Shown here one piece after another: positions 1-11,845 of a stretch of 64,000 bases of DNA. The notes under the pieces are model-generated. The model was given only the letters and a program-made list of their open reading frames with translations. It searched no databases and was not told the DNA's origin. Within the stretch, counting starts at the first letter, position 1. Every line of letters begins with the position of its first letter. This DNA is from Eutypella sp. D-1 (taxonomy: Eukaryota; Ascomycota; Sordariomycetes; Xylariales; Diatrypaceae). The translations under genes were made by a program, and so were the position numbers. The stretch lies in assembly GCA_023313575.1 (NCBI GenBank), contig JAJTTP010000015.1:124001-188000 (forward strand), in the 5' to 3' direction.

Positions 1-2900
1 GAAGCTACCCAGCTGCGCCAGTTGCGAGAAAGCTGGCGTCGCTTGCGTTGGCTACGATCCCATCACCAAGAGAGAAATACCTAGAAGGTGCGCCATTCCG
101 TATTTTCCATTGCACCCTTTTCCATTGCTAATTCCCCGCCTAGCTATGTTTTCTATCTTGAGTCCCGCGTCGAGCAGCTCGAGACTCTGCTTCGCGCCAA
201 CAACATACAGTTCCCACCCGCCCAAAATCTAGAGTATTGCTCGCGGCGCGGAACTGATGGAGCGCCCGGTCAACCCGTCGTGGATGCCTCAACCGTCAAT
301 CCTGACGGGAATGGCCCATCTAGAACAGGCCAGCCCAATCACACCGGAGACGAGATTGCCAAACCGCCCAAGCCGTCGAAGCCTAGTAGCAACCAGAGAT
401 ATCTAGGGTCTGCCAATGGTGTGTCGTTTGCCCGGGTGGTGTTCGCCGCCGTCCAATCCTCCGTGGGAGACCACAGATCGAACTCCGACAAGGCGGGAAT
501 CCGGCCGTATAAGCTAGGCGCAGGGAATGGGCCCGCCCAGGGAGGCACCTCGATGCGGGATTCATTCTTTGGCCTTCATACCCGTCCAACTATTCACCCG
601 GCGCCATTTCCGGAGAAGGCACTCGCTAACAAGTTGGTGGACTTGTACTTTGAACATGCTAACCCCCAAGTACCCGTACTCCACCGAGTGGAGTTCATGA
701 AGATGTATGGGCTCGCCTATGCGGACGAAGGTAGGGTCCGCGGCCCGAAGGAGCTCTACATGTTGAATATGGTATTTGCTATAGGCGGTGGCATACTCTC
801 AGACGCCCAGTTTGCAAAGGTGGGCACCCAAGAAAAGAAGCAGGCTCAGCCCGAAGAGTACCACGCAAGCGCCATCGTCCACCTGGAAGCATGCCTCAGC
901 AACAGTGGTGGCGGACTGGAAGAGCTACAGGCCGTACTGCTATTGGCCAATTTTGCTCTCCTTCGCCCGGTACCTCCCGGGTTATGGTATGTGGCGACAG
1001 AAAATAGCTACGTAGAGGGTGCATGCAACTAACATGACGCACAATATAGGTATATAGTTGGTGTTGCAACGAGGTTGGCCGTCGACCTCGGTCTTCATTA
1101 TGAAGATGGGAAAGACGTGGAATTCGATCTCAATGCACCGCCCAAGGTCAAGGTCGAAGGCGAGGGCACAGGTGACAAGTCACGTGAGGCTCTCCAGCGC
1201 GAGAGAGGCCGGCGTGAGTATACTCGAGATCTGAGAAGGCGGCTCTGGTGGTGCACATACTCCTTCGACAGGCTTGTTAGCACTTGTGTCGGCCGGCCCT
1301 TCGGTGTCTCGGATCAATGCATCACGACCGAGTTCCCCTCCATGCTAGACGACGACTATATAACGCCACTCGGTTTCACCAAGTCGCCCGATGACGGCGA
1401 GCCTTCATACAAGATCGTCGCCAAGCACTACTTCAGACTCCGGCTACTGCAATCCGAGATCTTGCAAGTCTTGCAGTATCAACAGGCGCAAATAGCACGG
1501 TTCAACGGCCAAAACTTGAGGAACGAGTACATGCACACCAACCTACGATCACCATTCTTGCACAAATTCGATTCCTTTAGATCTTGGAGGCGAAATATTG
1601 ATGAGCGTCTGTACGAATGGAAAAATTCGGCACCTAGCAAGAGCGATTCAGCGGTCGCTTTCGCTACGGAGTTCCTCGAACTAAACTACTGGCAAGCCAT
1701 CATCATGCTCTATCGCCAGAGCCTCAGCGTACCGACCATGTTCGAAGGTGAATACAACACCTCCAAGGAGGTCAACAGCCCATCAGTATATACTGCTGAG
1801 CAGCAAGAGGACGAAGAACGGGTGTATCTCAAGGTTGCGGAGGCAGGGCAAAAGATTTTACGTTTATACAGACAATTGCACCTCCAGGGGCGCGTCAACT
1901 ACACGTACCTTGCTACGCATCACTTGTTCATGGCGGGGATTTCATACCTTTATGCCATATGGCATTCGCACGTGGTTCGAAGCCGACTCGTAAGTGCCGC
2001 TATCCCCCATCGGAACGACATTAGCTGACTACTATGCAGACAATGGACGAGGTCGATTTCACGATGCTAGCAGCCACATCTGTGTTCGGTGATCTCAGTA
2101 GCAAGTGCCCTCCCGCGGAGGCATGTCGAGATGCCTTTGAACGGACGGCCAAGGCCACCATTAAGATGGCCAACTCCACAGGCGGCTTCGGCCAGATTGC
2201 GAGCCGAAAGAAAAAGAACACAAAAGGGAGCGGGGCTGGCTACACCGGCTCAAGGGAGGCGGCAGCGAATAGACCGAAGCACGCTCACCGCATGTCGGCG
2301 GATCCCGGGGCGACACGACCCCCCCTTACACAACGTAACAGTTACTCATCGAGCCAACAACAGTCGGCGCAAGGGACACCAGCCCAAACCGCTGGTTACC
2401 AAATGGCAATGCCGAATTCGGCCACTCAGGCCGATCAGGATGCATACGCCATGTTGCGGACTATGACGAACACGGCCCTTAGTACGGGCAGTGGTTCTGA
2501 CATAGGCAACATGCCTGACGGCTCGCCAATCGACCCCTCACTCCTACCGTCTCCTGGGCCAGCGCAGTCACCCGGGTCCGGCGCAAGTCTGACTCCACAG
2601 TCGACGTCGCAGTACCCGCAGACCACGCCGGGCTCAAACTTTAACACCATGCTGCAGTCGCCCTCGTCCAACTTCACCCCAGGCGCCATCAACTACGCGG
2701 ACCTGCAGGGCATGGACTTCCTGCAGGGCCTCCAGGACCACTCTGACCCCAACTACACGAACAACGACGTCCAGATGGACATGGGCTTCGGCCTCGGCTG
2801 GGAGAGCATGCACCACGACTTCAGCGAAGGCCAGCAGGTCGACTTGTTCGACGGCTTCTTCTTCGGCGGACAGCAGGGCGGCGCCGGGGCCCCGCCCTGA
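1..2900 (+). CDS. Zn2Cys6 fungal transcription factor, 5' end missing
   Basis: Partial nuclear transcription factor; the gene starts before the window. Proposed exons are 1-87, 144-986, 1050-1989 and 2040-2900, giving 909 residues in the window. The introns (56, 63 and 50 bp) have GT/AG ends and CTAAT or CTAAC-like branch sites and keep phase. The first exon carries the second half of a binuclear zinc cluster (C-A-S-C, six residues, C), followed by a linker reading DPITKREIPRSYVFYLESRV and a leucine-rich dimerisation stretch. That linker resembles the one of yeast Ppr1 and relatives. The middle (from about codon 200 of the visible part, VDLYFEHANPQVPVLHRVEF) looks like the fungal-specific transcription factor domain (Fungal_trans). 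The C-terminal 250 residues are Gln/Ser/Gly/Pro-rich and acidic at the end, as in activation regions. The regulon cannot be read from sequence. Confidence 0.9.
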
Positions 2901-5345
2901 GAGCCTCTCATATCGTATCATCTCATGCCGGGAGGGCTCACGGGCCCATGCGCTCGGTAGGGGGGGGGGCCAGGGGCCACACTCATTTTCTCGGGCCTGG
3001 CTGGCCAATTGACCCCGGAACCCTGATTTTTCTGTTCAGGATGGAAGAAAAAAAAAAGGCAATGTGGGGGCCGGGCCGGGCCAAGGGGTAAAAGGTCGGG
3101 AAGGCCGGGGTTTTTTGGGGGGACGAACGGAAAAACCCTTAACGAATCGTATATAACTCTGAATCTTTGGAACGACTTATTATTATTTTCCTTTTCCTTT
3201 TCCTTCTGCTTTTCCATTTGAGGGAGAGGGAGGGGGGCTGGCTTGCTGACTGGCTCTTCACGCGACGAGAATCAATCAATATCTATCTGAAGTTTTTTCT
3301 GTTGTGTTTGTTTGTCATGTTTTCTTCATAACCTCCCTCCGCCTTCTCTTCCCAGGGAAGGGGAAAGCGGGAGGAGAGGGGTGTTCCTGGCAGTAGGGAA
3401 AGGTAGAAGGGTCAAGGAAGAGGGAGGTGCGTGCTTATGCGGATGGATGGATGGGATGGGATGCTAAAGGAAGGGGAATTCGGAGTCTAGAAAGAAAGAA
3501 AGAAAAGGATTCAGATGGATGCGGATAGATGGATGGATTGGCCCTGGGGATGGGAATGGGATGTATGCTTAATTTCCATGTGATTCTTCTTCAATCACTC
3601 ACGCGCCGAAATAACTACCCCGAGTCGCCTTGTCTCGTCTACCCCATTTCATTACCCTATTGCTTTATCCATCTGCCTTTTGCTACCCCCCACCCCCTTC
3701 CCTTTTTTTTTTGACCGCAGAGTTTTCTAGTGCATCGTTGTCCTCGATACCTGGTAGTCTTGACTTCTGCTTTGGAACAGAGTCATGCCCACATAATCTG
3801 TGGAGAGCGAGGAAGAAAGGCGACACTGGGAGACTACGGAAGATTGTTTTTTTCCTTTTATCCCCCTGCCCCCACCCCCCCCAGCCTTAGCTGGCCCCTT
3901 CTTTGCTGAAATACTGTATGCAGGACAGGATAAGGTGCGGTGAGGTCTCTACTTCCTCCTTCACACGCACACTTCAGAGGAATTCGGGGAGGGCATGGGT
4001 GGGCAAGGAAAGAGAAAGAGAAAGGGGAAGGGGTAGGGGGAAAGGGGTAAGGAGCGGTGGACTGACTTGCTTAGACTAGAAAATGCTTGGTCTCGACATG
4101 ATATAACCGAGTGCGTACCTATGGATCATCCTGTTGCTGGGATGGCTGTACGGTTGATTTATTCTTTTGCATCTAGACGACAAGGCTATATCTTTCATAC
4201 TGCCGATAATGATATGTGAAGCGTTTACATTGTTCATACGTGCCTGACTCAGGCGCCTATGGTTTCCCCAGCTCGCCCGAGATAACTACGTGCCAAGTAA
4301 CTTCTGGTGTAGACGAGAGATGGTTTACGGTTGAGGTGAGTGAGGGGGTTCTCTTTCTCTTCCCTAATTTTTATTCTTCTTTTCTCCTCTGCTCCCCCCC
4401 CCCCCACACCCCCTTCCTTTCTTTATTCCTATATAATTTTGGTTTCCCTTTTGCCAGAGACAGGCGGGTCACTTGAGTGCGCCTCGCTTTGCACGTCTCC
4501 AGAAGCGGACGCTAAGATAAAGTCAGAGAAGAGGGTTTTGACTACTGTACTGAATCAGCCCGCTTGGCAACAATAGAGGTCACGTTAGGCGAAGGACGAG
4601 CAAGCTCATGTGTAGCGGAAAGCAGGAGAATAGGGAATACGGTCTAGGAACCGCAATATGGTGTCTCATACACAACCACTGCGTGTTCAACTAAGTACAT
4701 AGTAGGATATTGTATCAAAACTAGGGCCAACCAAGCCCGTCACCTCCGAATATGTATGTGCAGAAAGAAAGAAAAAACGGAGAACCCATCGATGCCCGCG
4801 AATTCGTATGCAATGGAATACGAGTATACATCCACGCAGGCACAGACACACATACATACAAAGACGATCTTCCCTCCCTCTCAGATGGTATCGATGCCCC
4901 CACCACCCCCTATCGTAACGAATTTCCCCCTCGTCCTGTCTTGGAAATGTACATTAATTAACGTAACAGAGCATAGCTCATGAGCAGAGACATAGAGATA
5001 CACATCGTATAATACTTTGCCGCGCATATTCAAGCTCCCCTGGACCGCCCCCAATCACCAATCCTCTGTATAGGGCTAAGGGAAACCCAAGATGTTACGC
5101 TTCCCATTTCGCGTGTTTTCCAGTGTCTGTGGATCTGCTCAGGCCATTGCAGTCCATGTAGTCCCCAGTTCGTCGAGTTGTTGCACATTTAATCGCAGTC
5201 TTCTCTTCATTTCCCCCTCGCTTTCATTTCAGTTCGTGAAAAAACTCCCTCCATTCGTTTCAACGTGTACCGTCGGTCTTCTTCATCCATATAAGAAATC
5301 CCCAATCACTCTTTTGTTTAACAGAAAAGGGGGCAATAATCTCCC
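2901..5345. other. Intergenic, low-complexity, convergent gene ends
   Basis: This stretch lies between two convergent genes and shows no supportable gene. It holds strand-biased purine and pyrimidine tracts (A-rich near 3047, C-rich near 3876 and 4393, GA-rich at 4007-4050), GGAT-type repeats near 3440-3540 and stop-dense frames. The short open frames have no codon pattern or recognisable domain. Part of it must be 3' UTR of both neighbours. Confidence 0.6.
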
Positions 5346-6467
5346 TTAGGAGTATCTCCTAGACCTCTCGCTATCCCTACGGCTCATGCTCCGCCCGGCG
5401 TAGGGGTCGTCCCGGAAGTGACTACCGCTGCGGCGCTGCTCGCTGCTGCGGCGGCTATTGCGCTTGCTCTTGCTGCCGGTGCCGCGGCGCGGGGGACTGT
5501 TCTCCTCCTCGACGATGATCTCGTCATCGTCGTCGTCATCGTCCGGGTGCCTCCTCACGTGGCGCGGCGGCGGCGGCTGCATCATGCGGCCTGGCGGCGG
5601 GCCGGGCATGGGCGGGGCCGGAGGTGCGGGAGGCGGTCCCCGCCCTGACCGCGATAGATCCGAGTGTTCCTCCTCGACGATGATCTGGTCTAGTCCCGGC
5701 GATCGGGTCCGCGACCGCGACCGCGACGACGCCGATGTCGCGCGCTCCCGCTCCCGGGTCCGGCGGACCTCGAACATCTCGCGCACGCGGGAGCCGCCGG
5801 TGGCGTGGCTGTGCCTGCCGCCGCCACCGCTACGGCGCTGCACGTAGGCAGCAGAGGGGGAGGCGGAGCGGGACCGGGAAGCGGAGGAGTGAGTACGGGC
5901 GCGGCGCTTGCTGGCGCGGCGGGCAGACCTCGTGGTCAAAGTGGTAGCGGTGACGGCGGCGGCAGCGGCAACGGGGACGCCGCGGGCGGCGCGGGCGTGC
6001 TTCCGCGAGTGCCAGGACACAACGGAGGAGGGCTCGCCGCGCGAGCGGTAGGAGGTGGTGACGCCGCTCACGGAGCCGCTGTCGCGCGGGCCGAAGGGGT
6101 TGCTGCCGAGGTTCACGCAGAAGTAGACCAGGAACAGCAGGAGCAGGAAGGCGGCGACGGAGCCCAGCACGATGCCCGCGACCACGCCCGCCGCCGGTCC
6201 CGAGGGCGTGTTGCCGTAGCCCTGCGGCACCGTCGTCGCGTCGTCGTTTAGACGTGGCGCTAAGAGGTGATCGTGGAGGTAGTCGTGGTCGTCGCGTACT
6301 GCTAGGCGCCGGTCGGATTGTTGCTCGGGGCCGTGACCGTGGCCGCCGCGTAATATGGAGGGTATGGTGGTGATAAGAAGCGGATTCCGCGGATCTAAAA
6401 GGGGAGAAGAGGGGTCATGATTATCGCGCACGCCACCGCCGTCGCGCGGGCGCGGAAGGGGTGGCAT
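5346..6467 (-). CDS. Single-pass membrane protein with Arg/Ser-rich cytoplasmic-type tail
   Basis: Uncharacterised 373-residue product read as one exon. Residues about 93-119 form one hydrophobic segment (VVAGIVLGSVAAFLLLLFLVYF) preceded by a short Gly/Pro stretch (TTVPQGYGNTPSGP) and followed by a long basic, Ser/Arg-rich tail. Near-copies DQIIVEEEHSD and DEIIVEEENSP occur in the tail, the second after a run of Asp. Such short-ectodomain, one-helix proteins with RS-like tails are common and mostly unstudied in filamentous ascomycetes. The N-terminal 80 residues are the weak part of the model: another minus-strand frame over about 6255-6375 is Thr/Ser-rich like typical ectodomains but contains stops, and a pyrimidine-rich tract ending in TAG near 6395 (minus strand) could be an intron acceptor. 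The true start may therefore lie upstream in another exon. Confidence 0.65.
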   Translation of the reverse strand: MPPLPRPRDGGGVRDNHDPSSPLLDPRNPLLITTIPSILRGGHGHGPEQQSDRRLAVRDDHDYLHDHLLAPRLNDDATTVPQGYGNTPSGPAAGVVAGIVLGSVAAFLLLLFLVYFCVNLGSNPFGPRDSGSVSGVTTSYRSRGEPSSVVSWHSRKHARAARGVPVAAAAAVTATTLTTRSARRASKRRARTHSSASRSRSASPSAAYVQRRSGGGGRHSHATGGSRVREMFEVRRTRERERATSASSRSRSRTRSPGLDQIIVEEEHSDLSRSGRGPPPAPPAPPMPGPPPGRMMQPPPPRHVRRHPDDDDDDDEIIVEEENSPPRRGTGSKSKRNSRRSSEQRRSGSHFRDDPYAGRSMSRRDSERSRRYS

Positions 6468-8399
6468 GGCGGCGGGCGAGATTTATGATGTTGTTAAGTA
6501 ATTAGTTTATTTTGTTAACATGCATTTCTTGTTTGCGTATTTCCTTTTTTTTCTTTCTTTTCTTTCTCTCTCTTAATTTTTGATGCGGCACTCTCTTTCG
6601 GCAGGACTGTCGTCAGTCGGTTGTTAACCACGGACGCGGGGAGTGGATTGGGCGTAAATCGGGTGTAACGGTAGTAACAATACGAGCCTCTCCTCCTCGT
6701 CGACGAAGTATGAGTGTTGATGAATGACAACCTCCAAAGTGGTAAATGGTCGGCAACAGGATTCGTCCGCAGGTTGCCAAGTGGTTCATCCAAGGTTGGC
6801 TGGGCAGGAACAGCACCATGAAAGTTGGAAATGATCAAGTCGGATTAGTGCTTTCGCACATCCCCTAATGCATGCACGCCACACAGGATTCAGGGTGATT
6901 GGCACCTGGGCATCCCCCGAGGGCAGGCAGTAAGTGTTTCGTCGGGTGTCCGTCTGATCAACGGTAATAGGTAATTGGTCTGGGGTGGATGATGTCTTTG
7001 GGTATCTCGTAATTAAATAATTGGCTTCAAAACACCGATAAAAGGCGCTTAATACATGATTATACTGGCAGGTATGCAACGTAACGCCTGCCTCTGCAAG
7101 AATAAACATTAAAGTTGTCAATAAGTGATTTTCAACTCCAGCAAGGGAGCGAAGTTGCTAAACAGAGCCCAGCAGTGAACAAAATGCAAAAAGGCCGGGA
7201 GATGACGAGGACAGTCGAATAATTTGGCGGATCTACGGATATCGCGTTGCCACGAACATACATATTGGGGAGGCTGGTAATAAGTGGCTAGTGCCAGAGT
7301 GGCAGAGTGCCGGGCCAATGTGGACGGGGCAGCAGGGATTAACCAAGATACGCGCGCGTATAAGAGAGGCATGGCGATTATTGCTACCTAGGGTTAACAC
7401 GGAATGGTTACGGTGGGAGGTTACGTTTTGCTCTTTCAAAACGGTATCTCTCGTATCAGTCTACCCACTCTACTAACATATGCAGGCATGTTTATACCCG
7501 ACCTTATTGTATCCCGTCTGCACATAAGTTAGGACAGGGGTTATGAAGTTACCAAGCCAAGAACGATCTCCAGAGGAGAGAGAGAGAAGACGGAACGGGA
7601 TTCATCTAGTTAACTCCTAAAGTAACCGATTGCCATGACAACTAACGTCGACACGGATAGATTAACACTCCGTCGGGCCTCCTGTGAGACATGCATCCAT
7701 CCCATCCCATCCCATGTACCATGTGGAGTCTTTGCGGTGAGTGAGTCACCTGATAACGTGGCAGTATCGCGACGCGGCCAAGACCAAGCATTACATTACA
7801 TTGCACGCGGGCGCGCGCCCTTCGACATGGGGGCGGGACCGGGGACGGGGAGGCGGGGTACCCTGTCCCCGGTGTGCATTCCAATATCTCGCGCCAGGGG
7901 AGGGGAAAGGGGGATCTGGGGTATAGCGTGAAGATAGATTACTTACGTTAATAATCCCACTACCTACTGCACATCTCCACGGATGTCGGGTGCGTGCCTG
8001 AAAAAAATTGTGACGGCGTACGCCCCCGCCCGGCTGGAGAAGAACCCCAAACTCGACTTACATTAGTAACCCGAAGAACGCCCTCGGGGGGGCTTAGGCC
8101 GGCGGTCGATCGTCTCTGTTCGTTTCAATGATTTGGGGTTCGGTCTCGCCCCATTGATCAACTTCCTCGTGCTACATCCATCCTACGAAGTAAGCGGCTA
8201 TGTACGCTACGCTATGCTATGTCATGCTACAGTTCGTGTATATAAGTCCGAGACGGTTCCTCTTGTTGTGAACGAAACGCCATTATAGTCTAGAGTATAC
8301 CGCATCTACACGCACATTCATAGAAACACCTTTCTAGTTTTCAACTATTCACATAGACACACCCACCCACAACATCCCCCACCGTCTCACCCACCGACG
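6468..8399. other. Intergenic between divergent genes
   Basis: Upstream region of both the membrane protein on the minus strand and the GFA protein on the plus strand. Open frames here are short, overlap on both strands and lack recognisable domains. Visible items are a CTTT/CT-rich tract near 6545-6575, a GA repeat near 7575-7590, (ATCCC) units near 7690-7715 and a TATA-like site before the GFA gene. Confidence 0.55.
8239..8246 (+). promoter_or_regulatory. Candidate TATA box of the GFA-domain gene
   Basis: TATATAAG lies about 160 bases upstream of the ATG at 8400, with a pyrimidine/CA-rich leader between. Position and motif fit a fungal core promoter, but this is inference without transcript data. 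Confidence 0.35.
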
Positions 8400-9770
8400 A
8401 TGGCCACCCCGACTCCCACCACCGAGACGAAGACCTACCGCGGCAACTGCCACTGCGGCGCGTACGTGTACGAGGTAGAGCTTCCAGCGGACCTGAAGGA
8501 CGGGAAAGCCTCCGAGTGCAACTGCAGCGTGTGCTACAAGCGGGGCGCAATCTGGGGGATACCCGCGGCGCCGCGCTTCCTCAAAGGCGACCCGGACACC
8601 CTCAGTAGCTACTCCTTCGGTCGCATGCAGTCCCAGCATAAGGTAAATTGTGCTAGGGGATTTCGTCTTCCGCCCTTTTGTTCCATGAGTGAGTAAGTGA
8701 GTGAGTGTGTGTGTGCTGACCGATTGCCCTGCCTGCCTGTGTGTAGTTCTGCCCCACGTGCGGCATCAGCCTCATGGCCATCGGCTACGACGAGCCTGCG
8801 AAGGGAGGCGGGGAGAGAGACAGGGGCGTGGAGGTGGGTTTTCGACTTTATCTCGTCGTTTGTTCGACACCCTGAACTGAAGTGTCGTTGTCTCTGGTAC
8901 TAACGTCGATGGGACCCGGAAGCTGCGATCCATCCAACACGCGCAGCTCGATATCTGGAAGCTGGATACAGGAAGGTGAGTGACATTGTCATCCAACGGG
9001 GAGCCCCCAACCCCCCTCCCCAAAAAGAGTGCTGTGATGCACATTCATTCACCCAGCAACTAATCAATCATCCTTTCCCCCCGCCTCGCGACAGCATCGA
9101 CGGCGCTTCCCTGCCTCCCGCCTACCATTCGCCAGAGTACACGGGGCCCGAGCCCACGGCCGAGATCGAGGGCGGGAAGCTCTACACGGGGAGCTGCCAC
9201 TGCGGCGCGGTCAGGGTGGCGCTGAAGTCCAAGCCGCTGGACAAGACTTACGACGAGGATATCGTCGACTGCAACTGTAGCCACTGTCGCAAGGTGCGCC
9301 CCCGTCCCCCCCTTCATTTTCTTTTCCGCCGTCTTATATCTCAACCCTCTCTACCAATCCCACCCATCCCATCCCATCCCATCCCATCCCCCTTGCTCCT
9401 GTCCCCAGCAAAGCTGACGCCGGCTCCGCGTACGGGAAAAAAATAGGCGGGCGTAACATGGATCTACCCTTTGAAAGAGCAGGTAGAGATCACGGGGACA
9501 GAGAACCAGACGCGCTACACATTCAACACGCACACGTGGGCGAAGGCGTTCTGTCGGACGTGCGGGGTGCTAGTGGACAACCACCTAGCGGAGGTGCCGG
9601 CGGAGCAGCTGGCAGCGCTGTCGGAGCCCGTGCGCGCCTTCGTCCTCGCCAACGCCCACCGCCACCCCATCAACCTCCGCGTCCTGCACGGCGTCCACCG
9701 CGACGATGTGAATGTTAAACGGATTGATGGCTTCGCGAGGCCGCCTATCTACGAGGAGCCCCGGCCGTGA
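8400..9770 (+). CDS. Tandem GFA/CENP-V domain protein
   Basis: Putative zinc-binding protein of the glutathione-dependent formaldehyde-activating (GFA, CENP-V) fold; family members are often annotated as S-(hydroxymethyl)glutathione synthase-like, but the substrate here is unknown. Proposed exons are 8400-8642, 8747-8833, 8923-8975, 9095-9293 and 9447-9770, all in phase, giving 301 residues. Two GFA units are visible. Unit 1 (about 10-95) has GNCHCGAYVYEV, then C-N-C-S-V-C and F-C-P-T-C-G. Unit 2 (about 150-260) has GSCHCGAVRVAL, then C-N-C-S-H-C and F-C-R-T-C-G. Each unit keeps the Cys-rich set known to bind zinc in this fold. Branch sites such as CTAAC at 8899 support the intron calls. The gene is convergent with the AlkB-like gene, whose stop lies 239 bases downstream. 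Confidence 0.9.
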
Positions 9771-10009
9771 TGGCGCCGTAGTATAGTAGCTTGAAGGGGG
9801 TTGAGCTGCTCAGGGCTAAGGATAGTGGTATAGTGGCCTAGGTGGAAGAGCACGTGTTTCATCTCTAGTCAATAGAAGCTATTTGTCCAGTCGTCGGACC
9901 CCCTCAAAGTTCACCCGAACATATCAACCCACTCTTGCACATGTAATGCACGTATGTTTAGCAAGTGACAATACATTACGTATCAGTTACCCACAAGCGT
10001 AATCCCTAG

Positions 10010-11603
10010 TTATGATAATATATCGGCGCCCGCGGGCTCAGGCCGGGGTTTCCGGTAGCGCTCGCGGTCCCAGCTGGGATTTCCATCGTCATCGAAGTCA
10101 GCCCACTCGAAGAAGTCGCAGCTGCTCGTAGCCGCGGGCGCGCTGCCGGCGTAGCACATCCAGAAATACCTGCGGCTGGGACCACGGCGGCGGCGGCGGG
10201 CGACACGCAGGACGGCGGGGACGCCGCACCTGCAGCGGGCGGTATGGCGCGGGTGGAAGCTCGCGCGGTAGTCCCGGTAAGTGACGTTGATGCGGCGCTG
10301 GCCGGCGATCGGGTGCGGGTCCACCGCCCGCGCCGCCGCCACGGTGTGCTTCCACTCCTCCTGCATCTCCGCGTGCATCACCAGGAGCGAGTTGTGCGGT
10401 AGGTGGATGGCGATCTGGCCTCCAGCATCACCAGCATCGGGTTCAGGTTCAGGTTCGGATTTGCCATCGTCGGCGTCGTCGTCGCCGTTGTCTTCGCCCT
10501 CCTCCACTCCACCCCGTGGCACGATGCGGCGGACGCGGAACTCGCGGGCGACGCCGAGGGAGAGCGAGCCGATGACGGGGCGCGGGCCCAGGTAGGTCAG
10601 CTGGTCGCTGTGGTAGCCGACGCTCTCGCGCGGGCCGTCGTAGCAGTTGACGAAGGCGGCGTTGGGCGCCCAGCGCTCTGGCGACTGGAACCGCAGCTTT
10701 TGCCCGCCCGGGTACCGCTCCCGCACCCGCCTCCTGATCTCCGCATTGACGGCCTCCTGCACGCGCGGTCGCGCCCGCAGAAGCTGGGGCGTGATACGCC
10801 GGACGTCCTTTTTGCGCGCAATTTTTTTGTTAGTGCCCGTTGAGCTGTATGTATCAAGCTTAATTATATATATCCTTTGCAAACCGAACTGAAACCCATC
10901 CACATGACCCCGTTGCTGTCTGCCCCCGTTTTCAAATTAGTATTATGTTAGGGGCCAGCGTGCTCACCGTCAACTTTCCGCCGTTGTAGTAGTAATCGTG
11001 CTTCTGGGTGTCCAGCTCAGCCTGGGTCTCGACGTAGAAGGAGGAGGTGTGGGGGCTGCTGACGACGTTGTCGAACAGCTTGAAGGAGATCTTCTCGAAA
11101 GTCCTGGACTCCTCGAGCAGCTCCCGAAGCAGGGCGTCCGCCTGCTCGCGCGGCAGGAAGTTGTGGATGATGCTGCAGGGGGTGTGCTCCTCGACATCGA
11201 CGGGATCGTACAAGTGCAGCGTGGTGCCCTTCTTGGAGAGCAGCCTGGGCCTTTTCTTGGGTGAGATGGACGACGAGTCGGAGGAGTCACGACCGCCTCC
11301 AGAGGTGGATGGAGAGGCGAAGAGACGCAGAGACGTCTGGATCCCAATGGCGCCTTTTGACAGCGACGTCTTCTTGGGAGATACCGGGGCCTGGCCATCA
11401 GCCAACGAAGACGAAGCGGCGTCCACAGAGCCATCATGGGCAAGGAGGGTCTCAAGTAGGGCCTCCTGACTGACGTCGGGGTATAGGGATGCAAGAAGTG
11501 TTAATTTGACATCCGTCGACTCGTTCTCGTCACCATACGGAGCCGTGTCTTCTTCTTGTATAGCGGATGACTTGCGTTTGGCTCCTTTGAGAAACTTCTC
11601 CAT
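10010..11603 (-). CDS. CUE-AlkB-GRF protein, 2-oxoglutarate/Fe(II) dioxygenase
   Basis: Likely nucleic-acid dealkylation enzyme of the AlkB family. Exons read on the minus strand are 11603-10968 and 10807-10010, joined in phase 0, giving 477 residues. Residues about 31-68 (DVKLTLLASLYPDVSQEALL) look like a ubiquitin-binding CUE domain. The catalytic domain spans about 115-400. H278-x-D280 (SVGYHSDQ) and H366 (EWKHTV) would bind iron, and the arginines of RRINVTYRDYR (near 383-390) would bind 2-oxoglutarate; the SVGYHSD context matches ALKBH2/ALKBH3-type enzymes. Residues about 402-450 form a GRF-type zinc finger, with C404, C406, C430 (FWMC) and C442 as likely ligands, a fold known to bind single-stranded nucleic acid. 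Acidic and basic low-complexity insertions (about 313-341, 413-425) interrupt the core. Divergent from PEX7. Confidence 0.88.
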
Positions 11604-11789
11604 GTCGAGGTCAAGACCCTAGGTTATTGATTACCTACCGCGAGAGAATTATTGCCTACTCATATGGGTTTATAAACACCAGGAGATAAAACCAGGGCAA
11701 TTACCCTATTATCCCTTACTTTGGAAAAGCTGGCAAGTTGTTAACGGGATGAAGGGAGGCATTACATAGCTGGAGTCATAGTCATTATT

Positions 11790-11845
11790 ATGTACCTACC
11801 TACATACCTAGGTACCTAAGTACCTAGGTAGCTTATTAGGTATAC
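11790..11845. repeat. TACCTAGGTA-type palindromic cluster
   Basis: Interleaved ACCTACCT, ACCTAGGTACCT and CTAGGTAG words form overlapping palindromes. Similar clusters occur near 18095, 18410, 21740-21850, 44830-45010, 45085, 58455-58480, 58978 and 59190, always outside proposed exons. Confidence 0.7.

Noticed and set aside
5418..6251. Several long plus-strand open frames rich in Ala, Arg and Gly
   Set aside because: They are antisense shadows of the GC-rich membrane-protein gene on the minus strand.
6515..7439. Chain of minus-strand open frames upstream of the GFA gene
   Set aside because: Codon composition is random, no splice signals connect them, and no domain is visible.
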